This document shows, piece by piece, positions 41,701 through 52,499 of a DNA stretch of 64,000 bases. Position 1 is the stretch's first letter, and each line of letters opens with the position of its first letter. This DNA comes from Plasmodium relictum. Lineage: Eukaryota; Apicomplexa; Aconoidasida; Haemosporida; Plasmodiidae. The notes below the pieces were generated by a model, which saw nothing but the letters and a program-made list of their open reading frames with translations, made no database searches and was not told the origin of the DNA. Position numbers and translations under genes: made by a program. Location of the stretch: the NCBI RefSeq assembly GCF_900005765.1, contig NC_041688.1, positions 434,001 to 498,000 on the forward strand, in the 5' to 3' direction.

Positions 41701-41852
41701 TTCGTAATGAACGAAGAGCAAGCATATTCATTTTGTTGATTACTCTTAAAAGATATAGACATATTACAATTTTTTAATTTTTTCTTAATAGCATGACTTA
41801 TTTCCTCCTGTCTTTTCCTTTTTTCACGTTTAATGATACTTGTTAAACTCAT
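38763..41852 (-). CDS. LisH-CTLH-WD40 protein, WDR26/Gid7-like (GID/CTLH E3 ligase)
   Basis: A single exon encodes 1029 aa. After a Lys/Asn-rich N-terminus, a LisH motif lies at about 168-202 (KKDVILLLLQ, NMGYKKSAKSLELESGIELE). A CTLH region follows at about 206-265 (FLIYEQCFIEYLYNGKHFAALRCLR), then the CRA-like part with LLPEYIMLPPRRLAILLHQ and a C-LFHN ending at about 349, closely following human WDR26. A 340-residue low-complexity linker precedes WD40 repeats at about 693-994. These include LQGHKDEVWYV, YRGHKQGRFIVHSTFGGKNE, VISGSEDSLIYIWHK and SASDDHTLMIWN; the GHKQGR-FGG-SGSEDxxIYIWH block is specific to the WDR26/Gid7 group. In yeast and animals this protein is a scaffold subunit of the GID/CTLH ubiquitin ligase. 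Its role in Plasmodium is inferred. Confidence 0.9.
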   Translation of the reverse strand: MSLTSIIKREKRKRQEEISHAIKKKLKNCNMSISFKSNQQNEYACSSFITKNVSTNENINNFIIEDNNKEKLNSHSETKEINDMLMHENNIIYENNDLNFINKNESRYYLNTYEEENRNKNIKKKNVRKKNCLKNDKDINKLKGRKKKINVNERNGKKNNNNDFIWEGLLKKDVILLLLQAIKNMGYKKSAKSLELESGIELEQPLVKEMHKNVLLGKWKNAIFNLKKLNISKKLMKAIKFLIYEQCFIEYLYNGKHFAALRCLRGKLAKCCFDEDTYKRLHDCTTFFMYLNNKELEKKHKTNFKSSRKILFEKINRLLPEYIMLPPRRLAILLHQSLKYQVDNCLFHNNFSEMKLVKNLLKKKGKKKYDKLYDCNGYKTNKIKCNNKNRGEKKLESTKLSLCKKKSSDLEKNSNKYNYTKCSGTKSSTDQKIHNSFKDSNFVKDENIYDKKSESSLSSNELKKTRIEQDDNNLIHKNSTLRNDESFQGNEFNITINESLKKSTKRKNTLFSYNEEQNDLLISKVNSHEVRDVLNNSTSYHNERKKRNMKYNMNEQIISIKKTINNENNIEKESSTEGKNSNVLNTYEFNDITQSEEKKIKNNKMIEYTKEVSSQGNCKTETYMKTYKKEDEKEYDSILNKQKNEIKKEKQKRKSKNKQSKSHNSVPYDNHNISSFSLLKNHECKKIKLPYYCIKILQGHKDEVWYVSVSSNGKYIASSSKDKSILLWNGLYPFNKLREWNGHIDGVSYIIWSHNSRYLVSGSNDSNIIIWSPKSNKKKLSLSMHSGPITSICWSKDDSVIVSSAFDKKIFCTKLSEDLKSFSILYAWSFSTRIQNFVFTSNDKYLIVVASDKNVRVIDYNLKKELYTLPEFDTITSVCASNLYNHILVNIADQRPTVKLWDVKYRYIIQTYRGHKQGRFIVHSTFGGKNENYVISGSEDSLIYIWHKTKGYLLDVINGHASTVSIAIWPISYSKFPYMISASDDHTLMIWNVSPTINKTRNEKKKKKKKFIHPFLRELCKHHSLKNKE

Positions 41853-42531
41853 AACGATATAGGTTTTTTCTATTAAAGATCACATTAAAACTTTTAAAAA
41901 TAATAATTAAAAATTTTAAATGATAATAATTAAAATACCTTTTTTTTCTTCTTTTTTTTTTTCTGTTACACTTATATAAAAAAAAATGGAAAAAAAAAGA
42001 TGAAAAATAACAAAAAAAATTAAAAAACTAATACAAACGATATTACAGAAAAAAATTACATTCCACTAAAAAAAAAAAGGAAGAAAAACTATTTAAATGC
42101 ATAAAAATAGATGAAAAAAAATAATGAAAAGTAGCTACTGTGTGAATTAGTTCATTATGTTATTTTGCTCTACTTTTCTTATTCCCTTTTAATTTTTTTA
42201 ATTCTTAATATTACATATTTTTTTTTTATATTTTTCCTCTTAATATATTTCTTGTTTTCAATAATTAGTTTCTTTTATTTATTGGTAATCCTTCTATATA
42301 TACTATAATTTTATTTTATATATATATACATATTGAGTCTCAAATAAAATTGTTAATCCTTTGATATTTGTTCATATTATGTTATAAAAAAAAAAAGTTA
42401 ATGATCTTTTTCATTATATAAATTTCAATATACAAAATAAGTAAATGTAATAAAACGTTATTTGATTTATTTATATTTTATATTATTTTTTCCATGCACT
42501 TTTTTCAAGTTAAAAAGTGTTTGACATTTAC

Positions 42532-42562
<31 letters not shown>

Positions 42563-44642
42563 GATAAGAGTAATATATTCCTTTAATTTATAAAAAGAAA
42601 ATCATAACAATTTGCATCTAAATACTTCTTAAGAAAATTAACACTAAATGTAAAGAATTAAATTTCCACTTTCTTTTAATTTTTTATAATTTTTTAATAA
42701 ATGTGTAAATTATTATTTGAAAAATAAAAATAAGCATAAATATGTTTTTACAGAATAAAAAAAAAAAGAAAAAAAAATAATAAAACATATTACTAAAAAT
42801 ACATAAAAAATTGAAAAGATATATTACACTTTTTTTTTATTATTTGTTTTTACAAGTTCATTTTATATTACAATTGTTCATTATTCTTAATTTTAATTGT
42901 AGAATAAAAAATACTTTAAAAACAAAATTTTTTAAAATTAGACAAAATATATTATAAAAAAAAAAAAGATATGAACTATGCTTATGATTTATATTCACAA
43001 TTTTTTTTTTTCTTTTATATTTTTTTTTTTTATCTTTTATCTTATTTTATCGTTTATCTGTTTTTTTTCTAAAACTTATTTGCATGCGAATTTTTTTCAT
43101 ATATTTTATTAGCATAAGCTAATTCTAAAAATGTATTACTATATGCATATTTATAAACATTTAATTTTTTCACAATAATTTAAATAATGTTTACATTTTT
43201 TTAATTGAAATATTTTTATTAAACATTTATTTGTAATTAATACCTTTAGTTTTTTTGAAGAGATCATAATACTTTCTGAATATAAAGATTAATTTAGCAT
43301 AAGATTGTAATATTTTTTTACTTAATTGAAAATATTAATTTTTGAATTTCAAAATTAGTATTAATACAAAAGAATATGAAGCCCATTTATCTACAAAACT
43401 AAAAATATAATTTGAAAAGCAACTATATTTTAAAAATTTAACTTCACAAGTTTCTATTTTTGATTTATAGGCATTTTTTTTTTTTTTAAATCGTATTATT
43501 TTTAATTTCGAAAATTTAGTTGAATTTTTTCCTTTGTGATTATTTCAAGTATGCAACATTTAATAATTATATCAACTTAATATTATTATATATTTTTTCC
43601 TACTCATTTTATTGATTATATTTTTTTTTTATAATGGTTAATTTGTTGAACAAATTATCTTGTTTTTAAAATTGAAAAAACAATGTTAAACTCAAATTTT
43701 ATTAAATTTTTGAATTTCTCTATTTTTTTTCAAATACATAAAATATTTTAATATATGAAACTATATGTAAAAATTAAGTTCCATTGAAGGGAAAAGTGAG
43801 AATTTTAAAACAAAAAAAAAATATATAGACTGTAAGGCTTTCTAAAAGCATACTAATATTTCTCACAAGTATAAAAAAATAAATAAAAACATTGATTTCG
43901 TTCAAATTTTTATTTATATTTCAATAGCAAATAATTTTTCATTATACATATATAATGGTTCACAAATTTAATTTATAATATTAAAATAGAAAAATAAAAG
44001 AAATAAAATAAAATTAAGAAATTCATTAATACGTAGAAATATACTATGTAACAAAAAAAAAAATACTTTCTCTTATATAATAGCTATATAAAAAAAATTA
44101 TATTTATTATGTAATATTTTGAAGGAAATTTTAATAAAAATTTAAAAGAATTAAATATTATTTCATCTTTTGTTTACATACGTAATATAATAGATATTTT
44201 TTTTATAAATTAAAATAATTATTTTACTTTTTTTTTTTTTATTGTATGTAAATTATTATAATATATTTTCTTATAATTTATCTTAATTTTACCTAATAGA
44301 TTAAATTTTATTAAGATTAATTTAATTTTTTATTTTCATTTATTGCATTATTTGAATTTAATTTTTTTTTTTTTTTTTTAGTTTAATTTTATTTTATTTT
44401 ATTTTTTCCTTTTTTTCATTTCTTTAAACTATAATTAACATTAAATAATTTTTTCTTTGAATTTTTAGAAAATAAAACATTGTTTCAAATGCTTTTTGTT
44501 TTAATACATAAAATCTTTTATTTTTTTTTACTTTTGATTATTCAAATTTAATTGTACATATAATTTTATATATAAGTAGTTATATTCCAATAAGAGTTAA
44601 AATAGATGTAATTAATAAAATGCAAAAATTATTCATTTCATA
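41853..44642. other. Divergent promoter region, WDR26-like / DDX23
   Basis: About 2.8 kb, the longest gene-free stretch. It has long A and T runs (A run near 42532-42559), a TGCATGC element at 43081-43087, and a seven-codon upstream frame at 44620-44643 touching the DDX23 start. No further gene is supported. Confidence 0.5.
43081..43087. promoter_or_regulatory. TGCATGC element in the WDR26/DDX23 divergent promoter
   Basis: The same TGCATGC word, here followed by GAA, lies about 1.2 kb from the WDR26-like start and 1.55 kb from the DDX23 start. It is a candidate ApiAP2 site; which gene it serves is unknown. Confidence 0.25.
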
Positions 44643-44643
44643 A
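44620..44643 (+). promoter_or_regulatory. uORF overlapping the DDX23 start codon
   Basis: ATG at 44620 opens a frame MQKLFIS whose TAA (44641-44643) shares its last A with the DDX23 ATG (44643-44645), making TAATG. If transcribed, ribosomes would finish the uORF exactly on the main start, a layout that can allow termination-reinitiation. Confidence 0.4.
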
Positions 44644-47366
44644 TGAATGAAAACAATACAGAAAAAAAAAACATGCCCATTATTAACAACCCATTCTTAA
44701 ATATTAAAAAGGATAACTTAGATGAAAAAAAAGAAACTAATTTATTAAATGAAGAAATTATTAATAATACAAGAAAAGATGATAATATAAAAGAAAAAAA
44801 AAAAAAAAATGAAGTTGATGGAAGCATAAATAATTTAGACAAAAATAGTTCATATGAAATATTTAATAAAAAATCAAATGAAAATGAAAATGCAAAAAAT
44901 AAAAAAAATATAATTATTAAGGATAATTTTTCTTCTTCTTCTAGTGATTCTAAGGAACATTTATATAAGAGCATACCTAAGAGTAAAATAAAAAATATTA
45001 TAAACAAATATAGTTCATCTAGTTCAGATGAGGAAGATGATCGTTATAACGACAATGTATTTAAAAAAGAACATAACAAAAGTAAGGAAAATGAAATAAG
45101 CAATAAAAAAAATAATATAAGTGATAACATAAGAAACATAAAATATGAAAATAAAAAGATGTTTGCTAATATTTCTAATGATGATGAAAAATTAATATTT
45201 TTGCCTAAAAAAATAAGAGAAGAAAATAGGCGGAAGTTAGAAAAACAGAATGAAATAATAAATAAAAGTGAAGAACTGAATAAAAAAAACTATACAAAAG
45301 AAGAAAATAGAAAATATAAAGAAGAAAAAATAGATTCTAATGACAGAAAAAGACAAAGAAGAAAAGAACTACATGAAGATAAAAAAAAAAGGGATACAAC
45401 GAATGAAAAAAAACGAATGAAAATAAATGAAGAAAAAAGAGAATTAAACTGTAATATTAATGAGGAATATAAAATATCTCATTTAAAACCGGAATCCTCC
45501 TTAGCAGAATTAAATATGTTAAATATAAGTAGTATAGAAAAGGAAAGCTTAAAAGAGAAAGAAATAGAAATTATAAAGCAGCAGTATTTAGGGTTAAACA
45601 AAAAAAAAAAAAAAATTCAGAAACCATCTGAAAAATTTCGAAATATTTTTAATTTTGAATGGGATCAATCAGAAGATACTTCAAGAAATGATAATAATCC
45701 ATTATATCAAAATAGGTTAGAACCACAACTATTATTTGGTAGAGGATATATAGCAGGCATAGATGTAAGAGAGCAAAGAAAAAAAAATAACTTTTATGAT
45801 AAATTAGTTCAAAATAGAATAAATTTAAGCTTAAAAAAAAATGTAGAAAATAATTCAAAAAAAGATAATTCAGAAAGCATAGGAAATAATATTAACAATG
45901 GATCATTAAGTAAAAACAAAAGTGGAGAATTTATATATGAACCTAAAGTAAATAACATAATTAAAGATATATACCACAAGCATTGGAGTGAAAAAAAAAG
46001 AGAAGAAATGACAGACAGAGATTGGAGGATATTTAGAGAGGATAATGAAATTTATATCAAAGGTGGCATAGTACCACCTCCTATAAGAACATGGGAGGAA
46101 TCAAGCTTATCTGTAGATTTATTAAAAGCAATTAAGAGAGCAAAATATGATAAACCTACTCCTATTCAAATGCAGGCTATACCAATTGCACTTGAAATGA
46201 GGGATTTGATAGGAATAGCCGAAACAGGTTCAGGAAAAACAGCAGCATTTGTTTTGCCTATGCTTTCATATGTTAAACAATTACCACCATTGACATATGA
46301 AACATCACAAGATGGACCATATGCTCTTATTATTGCACCATCCAGGGAACTAGCTATACAAATATATGAAGAAACAAACAAATTCGCATCATATTGTTCT
46401 TGTAGAACAGTTGCAATTGTAGGAGGAAGAAACGCAGAATCTCAGGCTTTTGAATTAAGAAGAGGTGTAGAAATAATTATAGGAACACCAGGAAGAATAC
46501 AAGATTGCTTAGAAAAAGCTTATACTGTTTTAAATCAATGTAATTATGTTATAATTGACGAAGCCGATCGTATGATGGATATGGGGTTTGAAGATACAGT
46601 TCATTATATTCTTGATAAAATACCAACAAGTAATTTAAAATCAGAAGATGATGCTTTAGCATTGCAAGAAGAAATGATGGCAAAAGCTGGGCATCGCCTA
46701 TATAGATTAACTCAAATGTTTTCAGCTACTATGCCACCATCTGTTGAAAGATTGTCAAGAAAATATCTGAGAGCACCTGCGTATATTTCTATTGGAGACC
46801 CAGGTGCAGGAAAAAGATCAATTGAGCAGAAACTAGAATTCATAACTGAAGGAAAGAAAAAACAGAAATTACAAGAATTATTAGAAATGTATGAGCCACC
46901 AATCATTGTGTTTGTTAATCAGAAAAAAGTTGCTGATATTATTGCAAAATCTATAAGCAAAATGAAATTTAGAGCTGTATCTTTACATGGTGGTAAAGCA
47001 CAAGAAATAAGAGAACAAACCTTAAGTGCATTCAAAAATTCAGAATTTGATATATTAGTTGCAACAGATGTTGCTGGTAGAGGTATTGATGTACATGGAG
47101 TTAAATTAGTTATAAATTTTGATATGCCAAAAGATATAGAATCGTATACACATAGAATAGGACGTACTGGAAGGGCGGGTATGAAAGGGTTAGCTATTTC
47201 ATTTATAACTGAACATGATACACATTTATTTTATGATTTAAAACAGTTTATGCTTTCATCCAATAATTTAGTTCCTTTAGAATTATCAAATCATCCAGCA
47301 TCAAAAGTGAAGCCAGGAACAATTGTGCAAACACCTAAAAAGAATCAAATTTTGTATAAAAATTAA
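44643..47366 (+). CDS. DDX23: Spliceosomal DEAD-box RNA helicase DDX23/Prp28
   Basis: A single exon encodes 907 aa. The charged N-terminus (1-330) has Ser-rich acidic patches (SSSSSDSKE, SSSSSDEEDD) in place of the human RS domain. Residues 331-490 contain conserved Prp28 features: FNFEWDQSEDTS, LFGRGYIAGID, and HWSEKKREEMTDRDWRIFRE followed by IYIKGGIVPPPIRTWEE. The helicase core has the Q motif at PTPIQMQAIP, AETGSGKT (526-533), PSREL, GG, TPGR, DEAD at 639-642, SAT at 694-696, then HGGKAQEIRE, ATDVAGRGIDV and HRIGRTGRAG. Prp28/DDX23 removes U1 snRNP from the 5' splice site so that U6 can pair, before spliceosome activation. The introns seen across this window need such a factor. Start choice is supported by the TAATG overlap and lack of an upstream in-frame ATG. 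Confidence 0.95.
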   Translation: MNENNTEKKNMPIINNPFLNIKKDNLDEKKETNLLNEEIINNTRKDDNIKEKKKKNEVDGSINNLDKNSSYEIFNKKSNENENAKNKKNIIIKDNFSSSSSDSKEHLYKSIPKSKIKNIINKYSSSSSDEEDDRYNDNVFKKEHNKSKENEISNKKNNISDNIRNIKYENKKMFANISNDDEKLIFLPKKIREENRRKLEKQNEIINKSEELNKKNYTKEENRKYKEEKIDSNDRKRQRRKELHEDKKKRDTTNEKKRMKINEEKRELNCNINEEYKISHLKPESSLAELNMLNISSIEKESLKEKEIEIIKQQYLGLNKKKKKIQKPSEKFRNIFNFEWDQSEDTSRNDNNPLYQNRLEPQLLFGRGYIAGIDVREQRKKNNFYDKLVQNRINLSLKKNVENNSKKDNSESIGNNINNGSLSKNKSGEFIYEPKVNNIIKDIYHKHWSEKKREEMTDRDWRIFREDNEIYIKGGIVPPPIRTWEESSLSVDLLKAIKRAKYDKPTPIQMQAIPIALEMRDLIGIAETGSGKTAAFVLPMLSYVKQLPPLTYETSQDGPYALIIAPSRELAIQIYEETNKFASYCSCRTVAIVGGRNAESQAFELRRGVEIIIGTPGRIQDCLEKAYTVLNQCNYVIIDEADRMMDMGFEDTVHYILDKIPTSNLKSEDDALALQEEMMAKAGHRLYRLTQMFSATMPPSVERLSRKYLRAPAYISIGDPGAGKRSIEQKLEFITEGKKKQKLQELLEMYEPPIIVFVNQKKVADIIAKSISKMKFRAVSLHGGKAQEIREQTLSAFKNSEFDILVATDVAGRGIDVHGVKLVINFDMPKDIESYTHRIGRTGRAGMKGLAISFITEHDTHLFYDLKQFMLSSNNLVPLELSNHPASKVKPGTIVQTPKKNQILYKN

Positions 47367-48377
47367 AAAAAAAAATATCTATTTATGTTTTTGCACACAT
47401 GCATATAAAAAATACTACTATTATTATTAATTTACACACTTGTGAAATGAGAGAATACTAGGAATATATTATATATACATATACATAAATAAATGTATTA
47501 TGTAGAGAAAATAAATGGATGATTAAATAAATTAATAATACTATAGATAAGTGCATGACTAAAAGAAAAAATAAATAAAAGGAAATATATTAATTATGCA
47601 AATTAATAATTTTATAACAAATAAATATATGAAAACATTAATTAATGGATTTACTAAAATAATGATAAAAATTGAAAATGTATCCTTTTTAATTTTTTTT
47701 TTTTTTTTTTTTTTTTTGTAAATACATAATGAATTCAAATTATGACATTTTTTACTTTATTCATCTATAAAAATATATAAAAAGTTATGTCTTTTTATTA
47801 TGTGGCCATTATATAATATTTTGATGTAATATTTTATATTATTCTTATTTGTTTCTATTATACATATATATATTTTTTAAGACTTATTACAATTTGATTT
47901 TAGGAAATATTATGTCATTTTAATTTTATCTTTAATTTATTTACATTTATATGCATATTTTTTTGTAGATATTTTCCTTTAACGAAAATATAAGCATATA
48001 TAGCTCATATTTTAATTCATTTCTTATTATTATGCAATTTAAACAATTTTTTATTTTTTTCTGAACTTTTTTAAAAAAGAAGATATATTTAAATGGAAAC
48101 AAAAAGTTACATTTTTTTTAATTTTTAAATTTATAAAATACTTAACGAAATAAAAAATTGCAATTTCTATACATTCTTTGTTGTGAATAATAGTATCTAT
48201 ATTATATACATATAAAAAGAAAAATGTAGCTTCTATAAGACGAGAGAAAAAAAAATGTATATAGCATTTAAAGAATTATTTTTATTTATTCTATTTTAAT
48301 AGTATTTGTTATTCATATATACAGTATAGTTAAATTATACACATTTGTTTTTAATTTTATATGTATTCTAAGAAGCA
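47367..48377. other. Tandem intergenic region, DDX23 / CYC3
   Basis: About 1 kb of AT-rich DNA with a long T run near 47695-47717. No open frame of note. Confidence 0.5.
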
Positions 48378-49052
48378 ATGAAAATGGATTATGAAATAGA
48401 AGCAGATGCACCTAGAACCGATCAAAATTATATCCTATATATACCTATCGTTTTAGATCAAATAGTAAAAATGAATAAAAAGGAAGGAAGAATAACAAGT
48501 TTTCATGCTTCAAAAGTTCCTGAAATATCAATAAAGAATTATGTAGAAAGAATAGGAAAATACATTGGATGTAGCAATGAATGCTTTGTTTTATTAATGA
48601 TATATGTAGATCGAATAATCAAATTACATAAAGATATTACTTTGTCTTTATTATGTATTCATAGAATAATTATAACTGCTGCTATGATAGCTGCCAAGTT
48701 TTTTGATGACTTGTATTATTCAAATTCTTTTTATGCGAAAGTAGGTGGTGTAACAACAAAAGAATTAAATAAATTAGAAGCACATTTTTTAAATCTTCTT
48801 GATTATAAATTATTTGTTTCTTCACAAGAATATGACTTTTATAGAAAATATATTTCTTTATCAGTTCAAAAATTCTTAAATAATAAAAAAATTACCCGTA
48901 TTCCAATTCCTAAACCTTATAATTTATTTAACTATACAGCTCCTGATAGGTCTAGTATGTTCCTTAAAAACGAACATAATGTTGATTTAGATATGAACAA
49001 ATTTTCAAGAATATCACACAAGAAAAAAAATTATCAATTCGATAACAAATAA
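48378..49052 (+). CDS. CYC3: P-type (PHO80-like) cyclin CYC3
   Basis: A single exon encodes 224 aa. The central cyclin box (about 30-150) has FHASKVPEISIKNYVERIGKY, CFVLLMIYVDRII, the LCIHRIIITAAMIAAKFFDD helix (MIAAKF is the usual landmark) and VGGVTTKELNKLEAHFLNLL followed by FVSSQEYDFY. This spacing, with a short N-terminus and GG-V-x-x-x-ELN-x-LE, fits the P-type cyclins related to yeast Pho80, which lack a second cyclin fold. A single-box P-type cyclin at this position next to a proteasome beta gene corresponds to the gene studied as CYC3, reported to modulate endomitotic growth in oocysts (from memory). The kinase partner cannot be told from sequence. The C-terminus is short and basic. 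Confidence 0.85.
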   Translation: MKMDYEIEADAPRTDQNYILYIPIVLDQIVKMNKKEGRITSFHASKVPEISIKNYVERIGKYIGCSNECFVLLMIYVDRIIKLHKDITLSLLCIHRIIITAAMIAAKFFDDLYYSNSFYAKVGGVTTKELNKLEAHFLNLLDYKLFVSSQEYDFYRKYISLSVQKFLNNKKITRIPIPKPYNLFNYTAPDRSSMFLKNEHNVDLDMNKFSRISHKKKNYQFDNK

Positions 49053-50038
49053 ATGTACAAGAAAAAATTTATTAGACTACTTTTCAGTAAAATTAATTAG
49101 AAATATAAAACTTTTTTTATGTATACAAATAATTTAAAAAAAAAATATATAAAATAAAAAGGATTAAGATGAAAAATTTTCATTTTATTTACATAAATAT
49201 AATTTTTATTTAATTTACAATTGCCTCATAAAAAAAAATATATATCCTTATTATTCAGATAATTAAATTTTCTTTTTATTTTATACATATATATTTCCTA
49301 AAACAATTAAAAAGTTAATAAAAATAAAATATCTAACTGAAATGTTTTAATGAAATTTTCCAAATCTTTTCTTTTTTTTTTCTTTTATGCATAATAATTT
49401 ATTACTAAAAAGTAGCATATACAATTTGTTAAAAATAATTAACATTTTATAGAAATACAAAAATAAAGTATATAATACAAACAAAAAATAAACAAAAGAT
49501 TGATAATAATTATTATAAAATTTTTCTTAACAAAAATTTTAAATAAAATGAACTTAATATATTATAATTTAAAATAAGAAAAAGATCTTAACACTTTTTT
49601 TCAAACTATTGTTTATTAAAAGAATATAAAAATGTTTTTTTCTATATATATAGTTCTGAATAAGTTACATACAATATATAATTAAAAATAATTAAAAAGA
49701 AAGTAAAATAAAATAAAATGAAATAAATTAAAATAATATAAAAAAAGTAAAAATAAAATAAAAAGAAATAAATATTTTTTGTATTAGCACAGAGATACTT
49801 ATGTGTACAATTATATAATGCAATTTAATATATTTAAAAAAAAATAATTTTTAATAAATATTTAAAAAAAAAAAAAATACGCATAAAAAAATTGAATTTT
49901 TTTATAATAAAAAAAAATAAAAAAAAATAAAATAAAATAATGCATTGAGGTTTATTTATTTTTAATTATTTTTTTTTTTTTTTACAATAAACAAATAAAT
50001 TTAAATAATATTTTTTATATTGCTTAAATTATAAAAGA
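49053..50038. other. Tandem intergenic region, CYC3 / proteasome beta
   Basis: About 1 kb of near GC-free sequence, including A-rich repeats of AAAAT type around 49700-49770 and 49900-49940 just upstream of the proteasome gene. No gene. Confidence 0.5.
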
Positions 50039-50553
50039 ATGGAAATTCTATCAATAAATGATGTTTCAAATGAAAAAAAATCTGAAAAAAAAGAAAGTAT
50101 AATAGAGCTTAGTCGTTCTTTTAAAAGATGGAATCCTTATGTTGATAATGGAGGGTGAAAATAAAGAAAATAATTTTTCATAAAAAAGATAAAAAAAAAA
50201 GCATTAATAGGAAGATTTATTTTTGGATATAAAAATAAAAATAAATAATTATATAACAATAATTAAAAAAAACAAAATTCAAATGATTTAATTTATTACT
50301 AAAAAAATAGCTTATTACTTTTAAATAATTTTTATATAAATAATAAAATATAATTACACATATCTGTATTTGAAAATTTTTTTTTTAGAACTGTTATTGG
50401 ATTAACTGGTAAAGATTATGTTATTTTAGCTGCAGATACCAGATTATCATTGTCTTATTCTATTTATACAAGATATTGCCCCAAAATAACAAAATTGTAA
50501 TATATAATGTTAATTTATTTTATGCGTTATACTTACATTTTAATGAAATATTA

Positions 50554-50587
<34 letters not shown>

Positions 50588-51202
50588 TACATACAGAACA
50601 GACAAGTGTGTTATAGGTACCTCTGGAATGCAGTCAGATATAAAAACTCTTCACTCATTATTAAAAGTAAAAATAAAAATAAAAAATTTTGCAGTTTATT
50701 TTAAATAATAAAAAATGTAATTGTAAGAAATTATTTTAAATAAAAATTATTTTATTTTAATTTTTTATAGAAAAAAATACAATTGTTCGTTTTAGAACAT
50801 TCACACTATCCAGATATTCACGTTATAGCTAGATTGCTAAGTATAATATTATATAGTAGAAGATTTTTTCCATATTATACTTTTAATTTATTAGCAGGAG
50901 TAAGTGAAGATAATAAAGGAGTATTATATAACTATGATGCTGTAGGATCTTATTCTAGTGCATCTCACTCCTGTGTTGGTAGTGGAACAGCTTTAATTCT
51001 CCCAATATTAGATAACAGAGTATATCAAAATAATCAATTAATTAAGAATTTTAATTTTAATATGAGAGATGATATTAATTTTGTTAAAGATGCTATTACT
51101 TCTGCTACTGAAAGAGATATATATACAGGAGATCAGACCGAAATTTATATTGTAGATAAATTAGGAATAAATACTACAACTTTAGATTTAAAACAAGATT
51201 GA
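50039..51202 (+). CDS. PSMB1: 20S proteasome subunit beta6 (beta type-1)
   Basis: Four exons: 50039-50154, 50389-50496, 50597-50666 and 50771-51202, giving 241 aa, the same size as human PSMB1. Junction phases agree. Family features include RWNPYVDNGGTVIGLTGKDY, AADTRLSLSYSIYTRYCPKI, CVIGTSGMQSDIKTL, LLSIILYSRRFFPYYTFNLL (the RRFFPYY block is typical of beta6/Pre7), YNYDAVGSYS and the ITSATERDIYTGDQ segment. Beta6 is a non-catalytic subunit: the conserved Thr (T40) follows NGG and is not exposed as a catalytic N-terminus, in line with PSMB1. It assembles into the 20S core beta ring. The donors are GTGAAA, GTAATA and GTAAAA. Confidence 0.95.
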
Positions 51203-52067
51203 AATTATCATATAACATTTTCATTTAAAAAATAAACTATAATGATTATAAACTTTTACTTAAAAAAAAAAAAGGTTATTATAAGCCTTAATTTAAAAAA
51301 AAAAAAAAATTTTTTTTTTATTCATAAATATTTTATTATATCTGAAGTATTAAAATATCAAGTATTTATTATGAAGTTACGAAATATATATATATATATA
51401 TATTTTACGTATATTTTTTTTTTTATTGTATGCATAAATTTTAAAAATTAAGGGAAAAAAGAAAATACTAGATAATATTTTTTAAAAATATTTTTCAAAT
51501 TTATATAAATATATACGTATATTTTTTTTTTTTTTTTTTTTTGAACTTAAAAAAAACAATTAAAATCTTTTTTTTTTTTATAATATTAAGAATATACCTA
51601 TTGAAAATAAGTAAAAATGAAAAAAAATGTAAATAGCATTTATATCTACTAACAAAATAAAAATATATATAAAAAGAATATAAAATGTTATGTGCACATT
51701 AAATTTTCTATAATTACATTGAATTTTGTTTATTATTTTGTTAATTCTTTTAAATTTATTCATGCGATAAATTTTTATGCAGTATAAAAAAAAGGCAAAG
51801 TGCAATTTAAGATGTATAAAATACATTTTTACTCTTACGTGTTACATAAATAATTTATAATTAAATTATTCCACTTTTTTTTAAACAAAAAAAGAATTTT
51901 GCTGTTATTTTATTTTATTCTTATTTTATTTTATTTTATTTTTTTATTTTTTTTGTTAAAATTGCCTTTTTTTATTGTTTTTAAAAAATTTTATATTAAA
52001 TGTAAAATACATTAAAACACATCCATTATATTTACATTTTTCCAAGAATTCATTTTTAAAAAAAAAA
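51203..52067. other. Tandem intergenic region, proteasome beta / SWIB
   Basis: A/T tracts with a T run at about 51522-51542 and one GTGCAC word near 51693. The frame read before 52068 on the plus strand has no ATG and is taken as 5' UTR of the SWIB gene. Confidence 0.5.
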
Positions 52068-52499
52068 ATGAAAATACTTAATGTTTTAAATACTAAATGT
52101 CTCATATTTAGAAATAATTACTTACCTGTATTCAATAAATTTTATATCAGAAATAATTTCACCACAGAAAATGATAAGAATAGAGAAATTCAAAAGAATA
52201 ACTCAAATAAAGAAATGAAAAATGAAAGTATTAAAAAAAAAAAACCAAATGGTTTGCAAATTGATTGTGAAATAAAAAGTCCCTTAAGGGAATTTCTAAA
52301 TATGAACACAGCTTCTAGAGTTTTCGTTTTAAAATATGCATGGAAATATATTAAGGATAATAATTTGCAAAATCCAAATATGAAAAGAAAAATTGTGCCA
52401 GATGAAAAATTAAAACAAATATTAGATAAAGATGAGGTGGATATTCTGGAAATTCCAAAACTGTTATTCAGACACATGTCCTCCATCCCAAAAGAATGA
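52068..52499 (+). CDS. SWIB/MDM2-domain protein, organelle-type
   Basis: A single exon from the first ATG of the frame encodes 143 aa. The same frame is open back to 51975 but contains no earlier ATG, so this start is preferred. Residues 1-30 (MKILNVLNTKCLIFRNNYLP and onward to FYIRN) are basic with no acidic residue and look like a mitochondrial or plastid targeting peptide. Residues about 62-140 form the SWIB fold: IKSPLREFLNMNTASRVFVL, WKYIKDNNLQNP, KRKIVPDEKLKQIL and DILEIPKLLFRHMSSI. Full-length SWIB proteins belong to chromatin remodellers, but stand-alone short SWIB proteins with presequences occur in plant and algal organelles and may compact DNA. That role is inference. It converges on the RAP gene. 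Confidence 0.87.
   Translation: MKILNVLNTKCLIFRNNYLPVFNKFYIRNNFTTENDKNREIQKNNSNKEMKNESIKKKKPNGLQIDCEIKSPLREFLNMNTASRVFVLKYAWKYIKDNNLQNPNMKRKIVPDEKLKQILDKDEVDILEIPKLLFRHMSSIPKE

Noticed and set aside
51975-52067. N-terminal extension of the SWIB protein
   Set aside because: The frame is open but starts with TTG and has no ATG before 52068.
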